A stretch of 64,000 nucleotides of DNA from Thiodiazotropha sp040506975. GTDB lineage: Bacteria > Pseudomonadota > Gammaproteobacteria > Chromatiales > Chromatiaceae. The translations under genes were made by a program, and so were the position numbers. Below the pieces are notes generated by a model. It was not told the DNA's origin and ran no database searches. It saw only the letters and a program-made list of their open reading frames with translations. The stretch spans positions 3,038,001-3,102,000 of the forward strand of contig OZ242974.1 of assembly GCA_965211775.1 (NCBI GenBank), given 5' to 3'. Positions 37,241-47,074 of the stretch are shown here, in pieces; the stretch's first letter is position 1, and each line of letters opens with the position of its first letter.

Positions 37241-40200
37241 AGATTTTAACGAATATCAGTATCGCGAAAAAACTCAGACGCATTATTCTGATGATTACCG
37301 GTGGTGTGCTGATCATTGCCTCATCGGTCTATGTAGGCATAGAAATCTACTACTATCGTAAGAATCTTATTGAGCATATCTCAGTACTTGGGGACGTTAT
37401 TGCAACAAACGTAACGGCATCGCTTACTTTCGATGATCCTCATACAGCACATAAAATACTGGACGCACTGCGTAAGGAGAAGGCTATCAATCGCGCTTTG
37501 CTATTTCAAATGGATGGAAAGTTATTTGCCAGCTATATCACAGGGACAAAGGATCAAAGCAATACTGGGACGGAAGATCAGAAGTGGCTTGAAATCGCAC
37601 TGTCTAAACAACAGGCTGTCAATCGTTACGATGAAGATGCACTTGACTTGTTTACGCCGGTCATGCTTGAAAACGAGCCTATCGGATACCTGTATATCGA
37701 ATCCAGTCTGGTGCCACTCTACAGTCAGATAACGAATTATCTGCAATTTGTTTTTCTGTTGCTGGCCATATTAATGACAACTGTATATGCGCTCTCGTAT
37801 TTTTTACACCGCAGCATATCCAGTCCAATTCAACACTTGGTTAATGGAATGCGTAGTGTTTCTAGGAAACAGGACTACAGCTTGCGGCTCACGCCTGGCG
37901 ATAATGATGAGATTGGTGCCATTATTGAAGGTTTTAATGAAATGCTCAGTCAAATTGAAGGACGTGACATTTCATTGAGCTCCTATCGGGAAGAACTTGA
38001 ACAGCGAGTGGAGGAGCGAACAGCCAGTCTGTTGAAAGCAAAGGATGCGGCGGAATCAGCAAGCAGGGCCAAGAGTGAATTTCTCGCCACCATGAGTCAT
38101 GAAATACGTACTCCTATGAATGGAGTATTGGGTATGACTGAGCTGTTGCTGGATGTGGGTCTGGATGAACATGCAAAACGACTGGCCCATACTGCCCACC
38201 GATCTGCGGAAACATTGCTAAGTGTAATCAACGATATTCTGGATTTCTCCAAGATAGAAGCCAATAAACTCAAGCTGATACATGAGGAATTCAATTTACG
38301 TCAGTTGTTGGAAGAAACACTGGAGATGGTAACCGAGCAAGCTCATCGCAAGGGACTGGAGCTTTTACCTAACCTGCCACCGGATTTACCTCTGAGGGTA
38401 TATGGTGATCCGGCGAGACTGAGACAAATTATCATTAATCTATTGAGTAACGCCGTCAAGTTCACCGAGCAGGGACAAGTAAGTCTCTCGGCCTGCATCA
38501 GCAGAGGAAATCCCGAACAACATAATTTATGCATTGAAGTGTCTGACACCGGACCAGGTATCAAACCCGCACAGCAAGAGTTCATATTCAAGGCATTCAG
38601 CCAAGCTGACAGTTCAACAACTCGTCGCCACGGTGGTACCGGGCTGGGGCTTGCCATTTCCAAACGCCTGGTATCGTTGATGGGAGGCCAACTTGGGTTG
38701 GAGAGCAAACCCGGTAAAGGTGCAATTTTCAGTTTTAATATTCCGATAGCGTTGGCTCAGGATTCAGAACCGGAACAGAGCAATCTTCAAAGCCTGCAAG
38801 GCATCAAAGTCTTGATTGTAGATGACAACGATATCAATAGGGAGATTTTACATAACCAGGTTGTTGATTGGGGTATGTGCAATGGAAGTTGCGCCTCCGG
38901 CGATATCGCACTCGATATGTTGCGAGAGAGCGCTAAACAAGGGCAACCCTATGAAATTATACTGCTTGACTGGCACATGCCAGGTATGGACGGGGTAGAA
39001 CTGGCACGCAGAATCCTGGTCGAATCGTCAATACCTCGACCGTATGTGATTATTCTGAGCTCAAGCGGCTTCGATCCCAATGCACCGTTAATGGCTGAGG
39101 CTGGTATAGCAGCATTTCTACCGAAACCAGTGCGTCAACAGCATTTATTGGAAATAATGTGCGACGTGATAGATCAAAAACCCGATTCTCGTGAATTGGA
39201 AGTCAAATCTACGACCAAACTTAAAGGCCGGATTTTGGTAACCGACGATAACTTGGTCAATCAGGATGTCACTCTAAGCATGCTGCAGGCGCTGGGCTGT
39301 GAAGCGGACCTCGCTGAGGATGGAGCTACTGCACTGGAATTGGCAAACCATACGGCCTATGACGTGATACTCATGGATTGCCATATGCCGGTTATGGATG
39401 GATTTACTGCAAGCAGTCTGATACGGCAGTCGGAATTAAATAGTGATAGAGATAGAGTGCCTATCATTGCGGTGACTGCTGATGTACAAAAAGGGATTCA
39501 GGATCAGTGTAAAAAAGCAGGTATGGATGACTATATCGGTAAACCGTTTAGTCAGACACAACTTGCACGGATCTTGAAAAAATGGCTACCCGAGCAGTCA
39601 CTGATCAATGACCCGTCAGAGTCTGATGCTGAACCACACATACACGGCGAAAGTGACATCCTCGATCAAAACCAATTACGGCAACTGAGAGAATTGGGCA
39701 ATAAAAGCGGTCGCGATGTGCTGGGTAAATCTATTGCTATTTACCTGCGTCAGACTCCCGATGATATCAGCCGTCTGCAATCGGCCCTTGATGCACGTGA
39801 TGCAAAAGAAATCAGGGCCATTGCGCATTCGCTGAAGTCTGGAAGCGCCAATCTTGGCGCAACTCGTTTCTCAAGGCTTTGTGCTGAGCTGGAACTTCTG
39901 GCCAGAAATGATCAACTTGCTGACGCACCCGGTCTAATTGCAAATATCCAGCAATCACTGCCTGATGTGCTGTCGGCAATGGCAGCAGTAGGGACGGGGG
40001 ATGTTCCTGCCAGAAAGAGGATGTCTGAGCAATCGAGCTCCAGTGCAAAGCTATTGATTGTGGATGATGACCCGGTTTTTCGTATGTCAGCGACTGAGGC
40101 TCTTAGTGATGCGGGGTTCCCAGTATCAGAGGCTGAAAACGGTCAAAAAGCCTTGAGCTGTCTACAGAATGTACAACCTGATCTTATATTATTGGATGCA

Positions 40201-41404
40201 TTGATGGACGGTTTGGATGGATTCGAAGTCTGCTCACGAATACATGGTATACCTGGATTTGAGAAAACACCTGTCGTCATAGTAACAGGACTTGATGATA
40301 TGGAGTCGGTGAATCGTGCCTATGAATCCGGTGCTGCAAGTTTTGTCACCAAACCAGTTAATTTTGCACATATTATCCACCGTATTCGATTCCAACTACG
40401 AGCAGCGGCGAATGCCAAGGCCCTACATGAGAGCCGTGAACAGTTATCAACCGCTCAACGTATAGCCCGTTTGGGCTACTGGCGTTGGAACTGTAATGAA
40501 GACTACTTCGAATTATCCGATCACCTGTTGGAAATATTGGGAAGTACTGCGGATAATTTCGGTAATACATTGGCAGACTTCTTGAAACTGGTCCATCCCG
40601 ATGACAAAGAATATGTTATGCATCAACTGACTTCCGCCAAGCAGGGTGAACCGATGGAACCGGCTGACTATCGTATGTTTGCCGATCGCGCCCATTTGAT
40701 TACTGTACACCAAGAACTCGATTTGATTGTCAATGGCGACCTTATCGTGCTGGGTACGATTCAGGATATAACAGAACAACGTAAGGCAGAAAGGCGGATC
40801 CGTCAATTAGCCTACTCAGATGAACTGACCGGCTTGGCGAGTCGCGCCTACTTCTACAAGCATGTTGAAGATGTCATCAATGCAGCGCAGCGCCGGGACG
40901 AACGCTTTGCATTGCTCTATTTGGACCTCGATGGCTTCAAGGATGTGAATGACAGTTTGGGCCATGATGTTGGGGATCTTCTACTGCAAACGGTTGCCAA
41001 GCGAATTCAGTCAGTCATGCGTCAGACAGACTTTGTCGCTCGACTCAGCGGTGATGAGTTTTGCATACTTGCGGATAGTGTCAACAGTGAATGCGATGCG
41101 GCGGACGTCGCCAAACGCTGCCTGGAATGTATCAATTTACCCATAGACTTCAACCTGCAGCAGATCAGGCCACGAGGTAGTATCGGCATCGCTTACTTTC
41201 CGGATGACGGAAAGGACCTGCAAACACTGCTTAAGGCTGCTGATAGTGCTATGTATGCCGCGAAGTCAGATGGAAAGCACCGCTATGCCTTTTATCAGCC
41301 TGAATTGACTGCCCAGGCGGAAAAACGTCTGCAATTGGAGGAGGAGCTTCGCCAAGGCTTTGAAAATAACGAAATGTTGCTGCATTATCAGCCTCAAATT
41401 GATT
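37237..41404 (+). pseudogene. Hybrid histidine kinase-GGDEF-EAL protein, 5' part (IS-interrupted)
   Basis: Large membrane sensor. Order by approximate residue: membrane helix 16-38, periplasmic CHASE8-like sensor, helix 167-190, HAMP, HisKA with phospho-His in TMSHEIRTPMNG (286), HATPase (NLLSNAVKF, DTGPGI, GGTGLGLAIS), receiver 1 (524-640, LLDWHMPGMDG), receiver 2 (665-780, MDCHMPVMDG), HPt (AHSLKSGS, 863), receiver 3 (938-1055), PAS-like region, and a GGDEF domain with active site SGDEF (1271). The EAL domain starts LLHYQPQID and is cut at 41404 by an IS1595 element, after which translation stops within two codons. The product would keep the kinase and cyclase but lose the phosphodiesterase. 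Confidence 0.9.
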
Positions 41405-42433
41405 CCTGATTACTCATGAGGCTCAGCTATTGAGCCTGTGGTGCAAGCATAATGGAACCTACTGAATAAAAGAGGATTTCATCATGCCGAGAAATACTAT
41501 TCAATTTCAAAAAGGTCTTGGTTTGCACGATTTTCTGGAACAATATGGGACCGAGGATCAGTGTCGACAGGCATTGTATGATTTGCGCTGGCCGACGGGC
41601 TATGTCTGCCCTGAGTGCGGCAACACAACAGGCTGTGAACTCAAAAAGCGTCAGATATATCAATGTCACAAGTGCCATCATCAGACTTCCCTGACCGCCG
41701 GCAGCATCTTCCATGGCACCAAGCTGCCGCTGAGAACGTGGTTTCTTGCGATCTATCTGTTGACCCAACGCAAGAAAAGTATCTCGGCGCTGCAACTTTC
41801 CCGCGAAATCGGGGTGAACTACAATACGGCCTGGCGACTCAAGCATAAGTTGATGCAGGTGATGATGGAACGTGAGCGTGGAAAAAAACTGGCCGGCCGC
41901 ATCGAATTGGATGATGCTTATCTCGGAGGCGAGCAAGCCGGTAAGCGTGGTCGTGGGTCGCGCAACAAAATCCCTTTCGTAGCTGCTGTTGAGACGACGC
42001 GGGACGGCAGGCCCATGAAAATTCAACTGCGTCGTGTAAGGGGCTTCCGCAAACGTGAAATCGCCCGCTACGCCCGCTCCTGCTTGATGCCTGGCAGCGA
42101 AGTCTTTACCGATGGGCTTTGGTGCTTTAGTGGCGTGACAACCGCTGATTGCCATCATAACCCCATGGTGACGGGTGGTGGGCGCCAAAGTGTCCAGTAT
42201 TCGTGCTTCAAATGGGTAAACACGATGTTGGGTAATGTCAAAAACAGTCTGTTGGGTACTTTTCATGCGATTCGAGATAAACATGTGTCGCGTTATCTTG
42301 CTGAGTTCGAATATCGGTTTAACCGCCGTTTCGATTTACCCGCCATGATTGAACGATTGCTTTTTGCCGCTCTTCGCACTCCACCTATGCCATATCGCCT
42401 CTTGAGAATGGCTGAGGTTTAGGGGTAATCAGG
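41405..42433 (+). mobile_element. IS1595-family insertion sequence, copy 2 (complete)
   Basis: 1029-bp element with ends CCTGATTAC (41405) and GTAATCAGG (ending 42433). Perfect 8-bp target duplication AATTGATT at 41397-41404 and 42434-42441, the size expected for the family. Inserted in the EAL domain of the hybrid kinase gene. Excising the element plus one duplication joins CAA-ATT-GAT-TTA-AGA and restores a single 1622-codon reading frame. Confidence 0.97.
41484..42422 (+). CDS. IS1595-family transposase
   Basis: 312 residues. N-terminal zinc ribbon (CPEC ... CHKC), a helix-turn-helix-like region (SALQLSREIGVNYNTAWRLKHKL), then the DDE core with Asp in ELDDAYLGG, Asp in VFTDGLWCF and the late Glu in YLAEFEYRFNRR. 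Same protein as at 44102-45040 and as the fragment at the window start. Full length, probably active. Confidence 0.93.
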   Translation: MPRNTIQFQKGLGLHDFLEQYGTEDQCRQALYDLRWPTGYVCPECGNTTGCELKKRQIYQCHKCHHQTSLTAGSIFHGTKLPLRTWFLAIYLLTQRKKSISALQLSREIGVNYNTAWRLKHKLMQVMMERERGKKLAGRIELDDAYLGGEQAGKRGRGSRNKIPFVAAVETTRDGRPMKIQLRRVRGFRKREIARYARSCLMPGSEVFTDGLWCFSGVTTADCHHNPMVTGGGRQSVQYSCFKWVNTMLGNVKNSLLGTFHAIRDKHVSRYLAEFEYRFNRRFDLPAMIERLLFAALRTPPMPYRLLRMAEV

Positions 42434-43142
42434 AATTGATTTAAGAAAGGGTGCATTTGTAGGGGTTGAGGCTTTGATACGCTGGCAGCACCCACGTCTA
42501 GGGATGGTAATGCCAAATGATTTCATCAGTATTGCAGAGCGAATTGGTCTTATTCAATTGCTTGGTGAATGGGTGCTCAATACAGCCTGTGAACAAATGA
42601 AGGCATGGCAGAAGATTGGATTGCCGAATATTCGCTTGTCGGTAAACATTTCACCTATCCATTTTCAGGATCCGGCAATCATCGATACCATAAATCATAC
42701 TTTAAGGAAAACAGGGTTTCCTGCAAGCAACCTGGAATTGGAGATCACCGAAAACGTAGTCCAGACCAACAGCAACATTATGGAGACATTCGATCAGATT
42801 AAAAGATTGGGCGTACGAATTGCAATTGACGATTTTGGTACAGGATATTCATCTTTCGCATCCTTGAAAAAGTTACCTGTCGACTGCCTTAAAATCGACC
42901 GTATCTTCGTCATGGATATGACACAGGATCCTGATTCATCCATCTTGTTTGGAACAATTGTCAAGGTTACTGATGCACTTGGACACGATGTCATAGCCGA
43001 AGGTGTAGAAACCCAACAGCAAGTCAAGATATTGAGGAAAATTGGCTGTGAAATCGCCCAGGGTTACTATTTCAGTCATCCTGTGCCGGCAAAAAAAATA
43101 CCGGCTTTAATAAACGGCCAGTCCTCACATCTTGAGGATTAG
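42434..43142 (+). pseudogene. Hybrid kinase-GGDEF-EAL protein, 3' part (EAL domain)
   Basis: Continuation of the gene at 37237, starting at the second target duplication. Read in the restored frame it gives LRKGAFVGVEALIRWQHP, with the EAL motif itself, then the catalytic landmarks LSVNISPIHFQ, LELEITENVV, IAIDDFGTGYSS, LKIDRIFVMDM and VIAEGVETQQQ. All canonical metal-binding and catalytic residues are present, so the phosphodiesterase was probably functional before the insertion. An internal start at 42474 could in theory give a 222-residue fragment. Confidence 0.9.
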
Positions 43143-43303
43143 GTAAAAGATAGTTTCAGAGTATCCATAAATAACACCCAATTTTCACTTTTAAAAAGTA
43201 CAGTTGGTGCTGATCTGCAAGGACGTCATGGGCTCCTTCCTGACCTGCAGAAAGGAGCCCGTTATATATGCTGATGGCGCTGTTCAAAAAATACATTTGA
43301 GAT

Positions 43304-44090
43304 CATTGCTGTCCCATTAACTTTTACAGTAGAGCCAGTTGATTGCAATCATTTGTTTTGTCATTGATTGGGTCTCCTCGTAGTAACGCCATCAGGTCTC
43401 GTTTTTCAAACAGGTTCATCTGTAATAATCGCAATATCTGTTGAGCACTTTTTCGGATTTTCGACTGGAACTTGATATAGGCAAGCAACAAATAAACACA
43501 CAAAGCAATCCAGATTTGTGTCATCACAGCATTCTTACTGGTACCGACAAATGATTTGATTTTCAGGTTCTGTTTGATCCACTTGAAGAACAACTCAATA
43601 TCCCAACGAGCCTTATAAATCTGTGCAATGGTTTTGGCAGCCAGCTTGAAATTATTCGTCAGAAAAACATAATGCTTGCTGGTTTCAGGATCGCGGTAAC
43701 CGATACGACGCAACTGAATTGGACACTTCTTTGCTGTGATTGGCCCGGTAAATTCAATGATTTGATCTGATGTCAGTCCTTTGCTTTTAATCACTGGCTG
43801 GCGGGATATCACCCGATAAACTGCATTGGACTTTTGACGTGTAACAAAGAAAATGCCTTTTTTATTCAGTTGATTATACCACTCGTAGTCGTTATAGCCT
43901 TTATCGAAGGTCACAATACTGCCTTTTGGAAAATTCATCAGCTTGCCAATATTGACTTCATGCTGGTTGCCTTCGGTGACAGCAAAGAACTCGGGTAACT
44001 GACCTGAATGGTTGAGTCCAACATGTAATTTTACTGCCGCTTTTGTCGTGCGAAATTCAGCCCATGGAAAAACTGACAGGCATAAATCAA
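43304..44090 (-). mobile_element. IS4-family remnant, copy C (truncated by IS1595 copy 3)
   Basis: Begins with the terminal repeat CATTGCTGTCCCATTAA at 43304 and is nearly identical to copy B for 787 bp (for example T to C at the AGAGTCA/AGAGCCA position). It is cut at 44090, within ATAAATCAA, by an IS1595 element. The other half of this IS4 copy, with its second end, is missing from the far side, so the insertion was followed by a deletion or recombination. Confidence 0.92.
43324..44090 (-). pseudogene. IS4-family transposase, C-terminal fragment
   Basis: About 255 residues homologous to the second part of the transposase at 20957-21982, from LCLSVFPWAEFRTTK to the C-terminus QLALL. The first catalytic Asp and the DNA-binding domain are gone. 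The first ATG in this remnant gives a 204-residue open frame (to 43938). Not functional. Confidence 0.88.
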
Positions 44091-45119
44091 CCTGATTACC
44101 CCTAAACCTCAGCCATTCTCAAGAGGCGATATGGCATAGGTGGAGTGCGAAGAGCGGCAAAAAGCAATCGTTCAATCATGGCGGGTAAATCGAAACGGCG
44201 GTTAAACCGATATTCGAACTCAGCAAGATAACGCGACACATGTTTATCTCGAATCGCATGAAAAGTACCCAACAGACTGTTTTTGACATTACCCAACATC
44301 GTGTTTACCCATTTGAAGCACGAATACTGGACACTTTGGCGCCCACCACCCGTCACCATGGGGTTATGATGGCAATCAGCGGTTGTCACGCCACTAAAGC
44401 ACCAAAGCCCATCGGTAAAGACTTCGCTGCCAGGCATCAAGCAGGAGCGGGCGTAGCGGGCGATTTCACGTTTGCGGAAGCCCCTTACACGACGCAGTTG
44501 AATTTTCATGGGCCTGCCGTCCCGCGTCGTCTCAACAGCAGCTACGAAAGGGATTTTGTTGCGCGACCCACGACCACGCTTACCGGCTTGCTCGCCTCCG
44601 AGATAAGCATCATCCAATTCGATGCGACCGGCCAGTTTTTTTCCACGCTCACGTTCCATCATCACCTGCATCAACTTATGCTTGAGTCGCCAGGCCGTAT
44701 TGTAGTTCACCCCGATTTCGCGGGAAAGTTGCAGCGCCGAGATACTTTTCTTGCGTTGGGTCAACAGATAGATCGCAAGAAACCACGTTCTCAGCGGCAG
44801 CTTGGTGCCATGGAAGATGCTGCCGGCGGTCAGGGAAGTCTGATGATGGCACTTGTGACATTGATATATCTGACGCTTTTTGAGTTCACAGCCTGTTGTG
44901 TTGCCGCACTCAGGGCAGACATAGCCCGTCGGCCAGCGCAAATCATACAATGCCTGTCGACACTGATCCTCGGTCCCATATTGTTCCAGAAAATCGTGCA
45001 AACCAAGACCTTTTTGAAATTGAATAGTATTTCTCGGCATGATGAAATCCTCTTTTATTCAGTAGGTTCCATTATGCTTGCACCACAGGCTCAATAGCTG
45101 AGCCTCATGAGTAATCAGG
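44091..45119 (-). mobile_element. IS1595-family insertion sequence, copy 3 (complete, inverted)
   Basis: 1029-bp element with the same ends as copy 2, in opposite orientation. I found one base difference from copy 2 (a synonymous A/G visible near 44624). The flanks TAAATCAA (left) and ATAATTAA (right) do not match, so no target duplication remains; one side has been rearranged. Confidence 0.95.
44102..45040 (-). CDS. IS1595-family transposase
   Basis: 312 residues, identical in protein sequence to the copy at 41484-42422, with zinc ribbon (CPEC ... CHKC) and DDE core (ELDDAYLGG, VFTDGLWCF, AEFEYRFNRR). The near identity of the two copies indicates very recent transposition. Confidence 0.93.
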   Translation of the reverse strand: MPRNTIQFQKGLGLHDFLEQYGTEDQCRQALYDLRWPTGYVCPECGNTTGCELKKRQIYQCHKCHHQTSLTAGSIFHGTKLPLRTWFLAIYLLTQRKKSISALQLSREIGVNYNTAWRLKHKLMQVMMERERGKKLAGRIELDDAYLGGEQAGKRGRGSRNKIPFVAAVETTRDGRPMKIQLRRVRGFRKREIARYARSCLMPGSEVFTDGLWCFSGVTTADCHHNPMVTGGGRQSVQYSCFKWVNTMLGNVKNSLLGTFHAIRDKHVSRYLAEFEYRFNRRFDLPAMIERLLFAALRTPPMPYRLLRMAEV

Positions 45120-45308
45120 ATAATTAATAAATATGAAACTAAATATTAATACGCTAAACACTGCGCCACAGCAATAATTCTACTGGCCTTCGCTTCGCTC
45201 GGCCCATATTCGTGGCGTCATCCTTACCCCTCCAGTACTTTATGTAGGAAATGATGAATCAGACTAGCGGTCAGGCATGGTAAAACCATCAAAAGAGCAG
45301 TAAGTAAA

Positions 45309-45332
45309 CTTTACATATTGCACATAGTAAAG
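45309..45332. promoter_or_regulatory. Inverted repeat CTTTAC-12-GTAAAG upstream of the antitoxin
   Basis: CTTTAC at 45309-45314 and GTAAAG at 45327-45332 form the outer of two similar palindromes ahead of the VapB-type antitoxin gene. Antitoxins of this class usually repress their own operon by binding such repeats. Confidence 0.55.
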
Positions 45333-45343
45333 AATTCTGCTAT

Positions 45344-45367
45344 CTTTACATTAACATAATTGTAAAG
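45344..45367. promoter_or_regulatory. Inverted repeat CTTTACA-10-TGTAAAG upstream of the antitoxin
   Basis: A perfect 7-bp inverted repeat with 10-bp spacer, ending 15 bases before the antitoxin ATG. It shares the CTTTAC half-site with the palindrome at 45309, 35 bases upstream (about three and a half helical turns), which suggests a two-site operator. The promoter likely overlaps it. Confidence 0.6.
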
Positions 45368-45381
45368 AGAGGGTTTCGCTC

Positions 45382-45597
45382 ATGCCAAAAGTAAGTACCA
45401 AACGGCAAATAACATTACCCGTCACCGGCTGCGAAGAGCTGGGAATACATCCTGGCGATGAAGTAGAAATCCTGCGCCACGGTAACCAATTCAACATCAT
45501 CAAAAAGCAAGCCGGCACTGCGGCCGGGATACTCAAAGGTACCAAGGCTGACAAAGCTGTCAGTGATGAGCAGTCGCGGCAGAGTAATTTTGAGTGA
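45382..45597 (+). CDS. AbrB/MazE-type antitoxin (VapB-like)
   Basis: 71 residues. The N-terminal half is an AbrB/SpoVT DNA-binding swapped-hairpin domain (MPKVSTKRQITLPVTGCEELGIHPGDEVEI ... FNIIKK), and the C-terminal tail (ILKGTKADKAVSDEQ) is the usual toxin-binding extension. The stop overlaps the GTG of the PIN toxin gene. Confidence 0.85.
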   Translation: MPKVSTKRQITLPVTGCEELGIHPGDEVEILRHGNQFNIIKKQAGTAAGILKGTKADKAVSDEQSRQSNFE

Positions 45598-46025
45598 TTG
45601 CGATCGATACCAATGTGCTACTGCGCTACTTGCTGGCCGACGATGCCAGTCAGTACACGAAAGCCAAGGCGCTCATCAAGGGCAAAACCCCCGTTTTGAT
45701 CACCGATGTGGTGTTGGTGGAAACCGTTTGGACGCTTACCGGTAAACGTTACCAGCTCGATAAAGGAGCTATCTGTGATGTTCTGCGCGGCCTGATTGGT
45801 GATGGAGCCTTCAGGTTTGAGAGCTCTCAGGTGTTCTGGTCGGCCCTGATGGACTATCGGGATTCTAAACCTATGCGTGGCAAAGTGCTGGATTTTGCTG
45901 ATGCCCTGATCGTTCACAAAGCGCGTTCGGTGGCTAGTGAAGATGGGCAAGAGCTAGAGGGCTTCTACAGTTTTGATAAGGCTGTAGAGCAACTACAGGG
46001 ATCTAAAGCGCCAGGATCTAAATAA
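45594..46025 (+). CDS. vapC: PIN-domain toxin (VapC-like)
   Basis: 143-residue PIN-domain ribonuclease. Acidic metal-binding residues are seen in IAIDTNVLLRYLL, VLVETVWTL, DFADALIVHKA and YSFDKAVEQL. Starts with GTG overlapping the antitoxin TGA, as is common for type II toxin-antitoxin pairs. Likely target is tRNA or rRNA; not determinable here. The pair lies directly beside the rearranged IS1595/IS4 block. Confidence 0.87.
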   Translation: MIAIDTNVLLRYLLADDASQYTKAKALIKGKTPVLITDVVLVETVWTLTGKRYQLDKGAICDVLRGLIGDGAFRFESSQVFWSALMDYRDSKPMRGKVLDFADALIVHKARSVASEDGQELEGFYSFDKAVEQLQGSKAPGSK

Positions 46026-46233
46026 CTTAGTGAATCAAAATAGCTAATAGCTAAACAGCTTCTCCATCTAGTAATAAGATGACCGCTCGTTTTCAGATAT
46101 ACCTTGGACGAATGGAAATGTCCGCTATGGTCTGCGGATTCAATTGATCAATGCACCACGACTAATTTTTGACTAATAAGTCAGAGTTGTTAAAACGGGG
46201 TAAAACCCAACAATATAGATAGTAAGCAAAACC

Positions 46234-47034
46234 TTACCCGTAACGGCCCTCGATGTAGTCCGCAGTCTCTTTCTGGTTCGGCGTGACGAACAGGTCTTCA
46301 GTCAGCTGGTGTTCGACGACCTTGCCCATCAGCATGAAAATACACTCTTCGCTGGCGCGCCTGGCCTGGGCCATGTTGTGGGTGACGATGAGAATGGTGT
46401 ATTTGCCGCGCAGTTCCCAGATCAGTTCCTCAACGGCCGCGGTACCTTTCGGGTCGAGGGCGGAGCAGGGCTCGTCCATCAACAATACACTCGGTTTTAC
46501 CGGCAGCAGGCGGGCGATGCAGAGTTTCTGTTGTTCTTCGAGGGAGAGTTCGGTCGCCTTCTGGTTGAGACGCTCTTTTACCATGTCCCACAATAGCACC
46601 TGTTGCAGTGCTGACTCGACGATCTCATCTTCCTCGGCCTTGGAGGATTTACCCATGGATGCATGTATCCGGTGACCGAACAGGATGTTGTCGCGAATCG
46701 AAATAGGGAGTGGATTGGGTCGCTGGAACACCATGCCTATCTGTTTGCGTACCTGAACGAGCTCCACATCAGGATCGTAGATGTTCTTCTCCATGACATC
46801 GATGTTGCCTTCGATACGCACGTAGCCAAGTCGTTCGTTGATACGGTTCACGCTGCGCAGGAAGGTCGATTTGCCGCAACCGGATGGGCCGATCAGGGAG
46901 GTGATCATGCCGTTGCGGATATTGAGGTCCACATCGAAGAGCGCCTGGAAGGTACCGTACCAGAGGTTGAGTTTGCTGGTCTTGATGGCTAACTCAGGCA
47001 CAGACTCGTTGATAGCATTTGCAGTGGCATTCAT
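46234..47034 (-). CDS. pstB: Phosphate ABC transporter ATPase PstB, degenerate signature motif
   Basis: 266 residues. Walker A GPSGCGKST (near residue 48), Q-loop VFQRPNPLPIS, Walker B VLLMDEPCSALDP and the switch His in IVTHNMAQARR are all intact. The ABC signature, normally LSGGQQQRL, reads LSLEEQQKL, so both glycines that contact the ATP gamma-phosphate are lost. By itself a homodimer should be a poor ATPase. The neighbouring PstB at 47075 has the signature but lacks other residues, so the two most likely form a heterodimer with one working site. Last gene of the pst operon. Confidence 0.92.
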   Translation of the reverse strand: MNATANAINESVPELAIKTSKLNLWYGTFQALFDVDLNIRNGMITSLIGPSGCGKSTFLRSVNRINERLGYVRIEGNIDVMEKNIYDPDVELVQVRKQIGMVFQRPNPLPISIRDNILFGHRIHASMGKSSKAEEDEIVESALQQVLLWDMVKERLNQKATELSLEEQQKLCIARLLPVKPSVLLMDEPCSALDPKGTAAVEELIWELRGKYTILIVTHNMAQARRASEECIFMLMGKVVEHQLTEDLFVTPNQKETADYIEGRYG

Positions 47035-47074
47035 AACTGGCGTTTACGCTTTCTTTTCATGGAGTGGATAGTGT

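Noticed and set aside
41427..42284. 285-residue minus-strand frame within IS1595 copy 2 (and its twin at 44240-45097)
   Set aside because: Exact antisense of the transposase gene; the frame is a by-product of transposase codon use and has no protein features.
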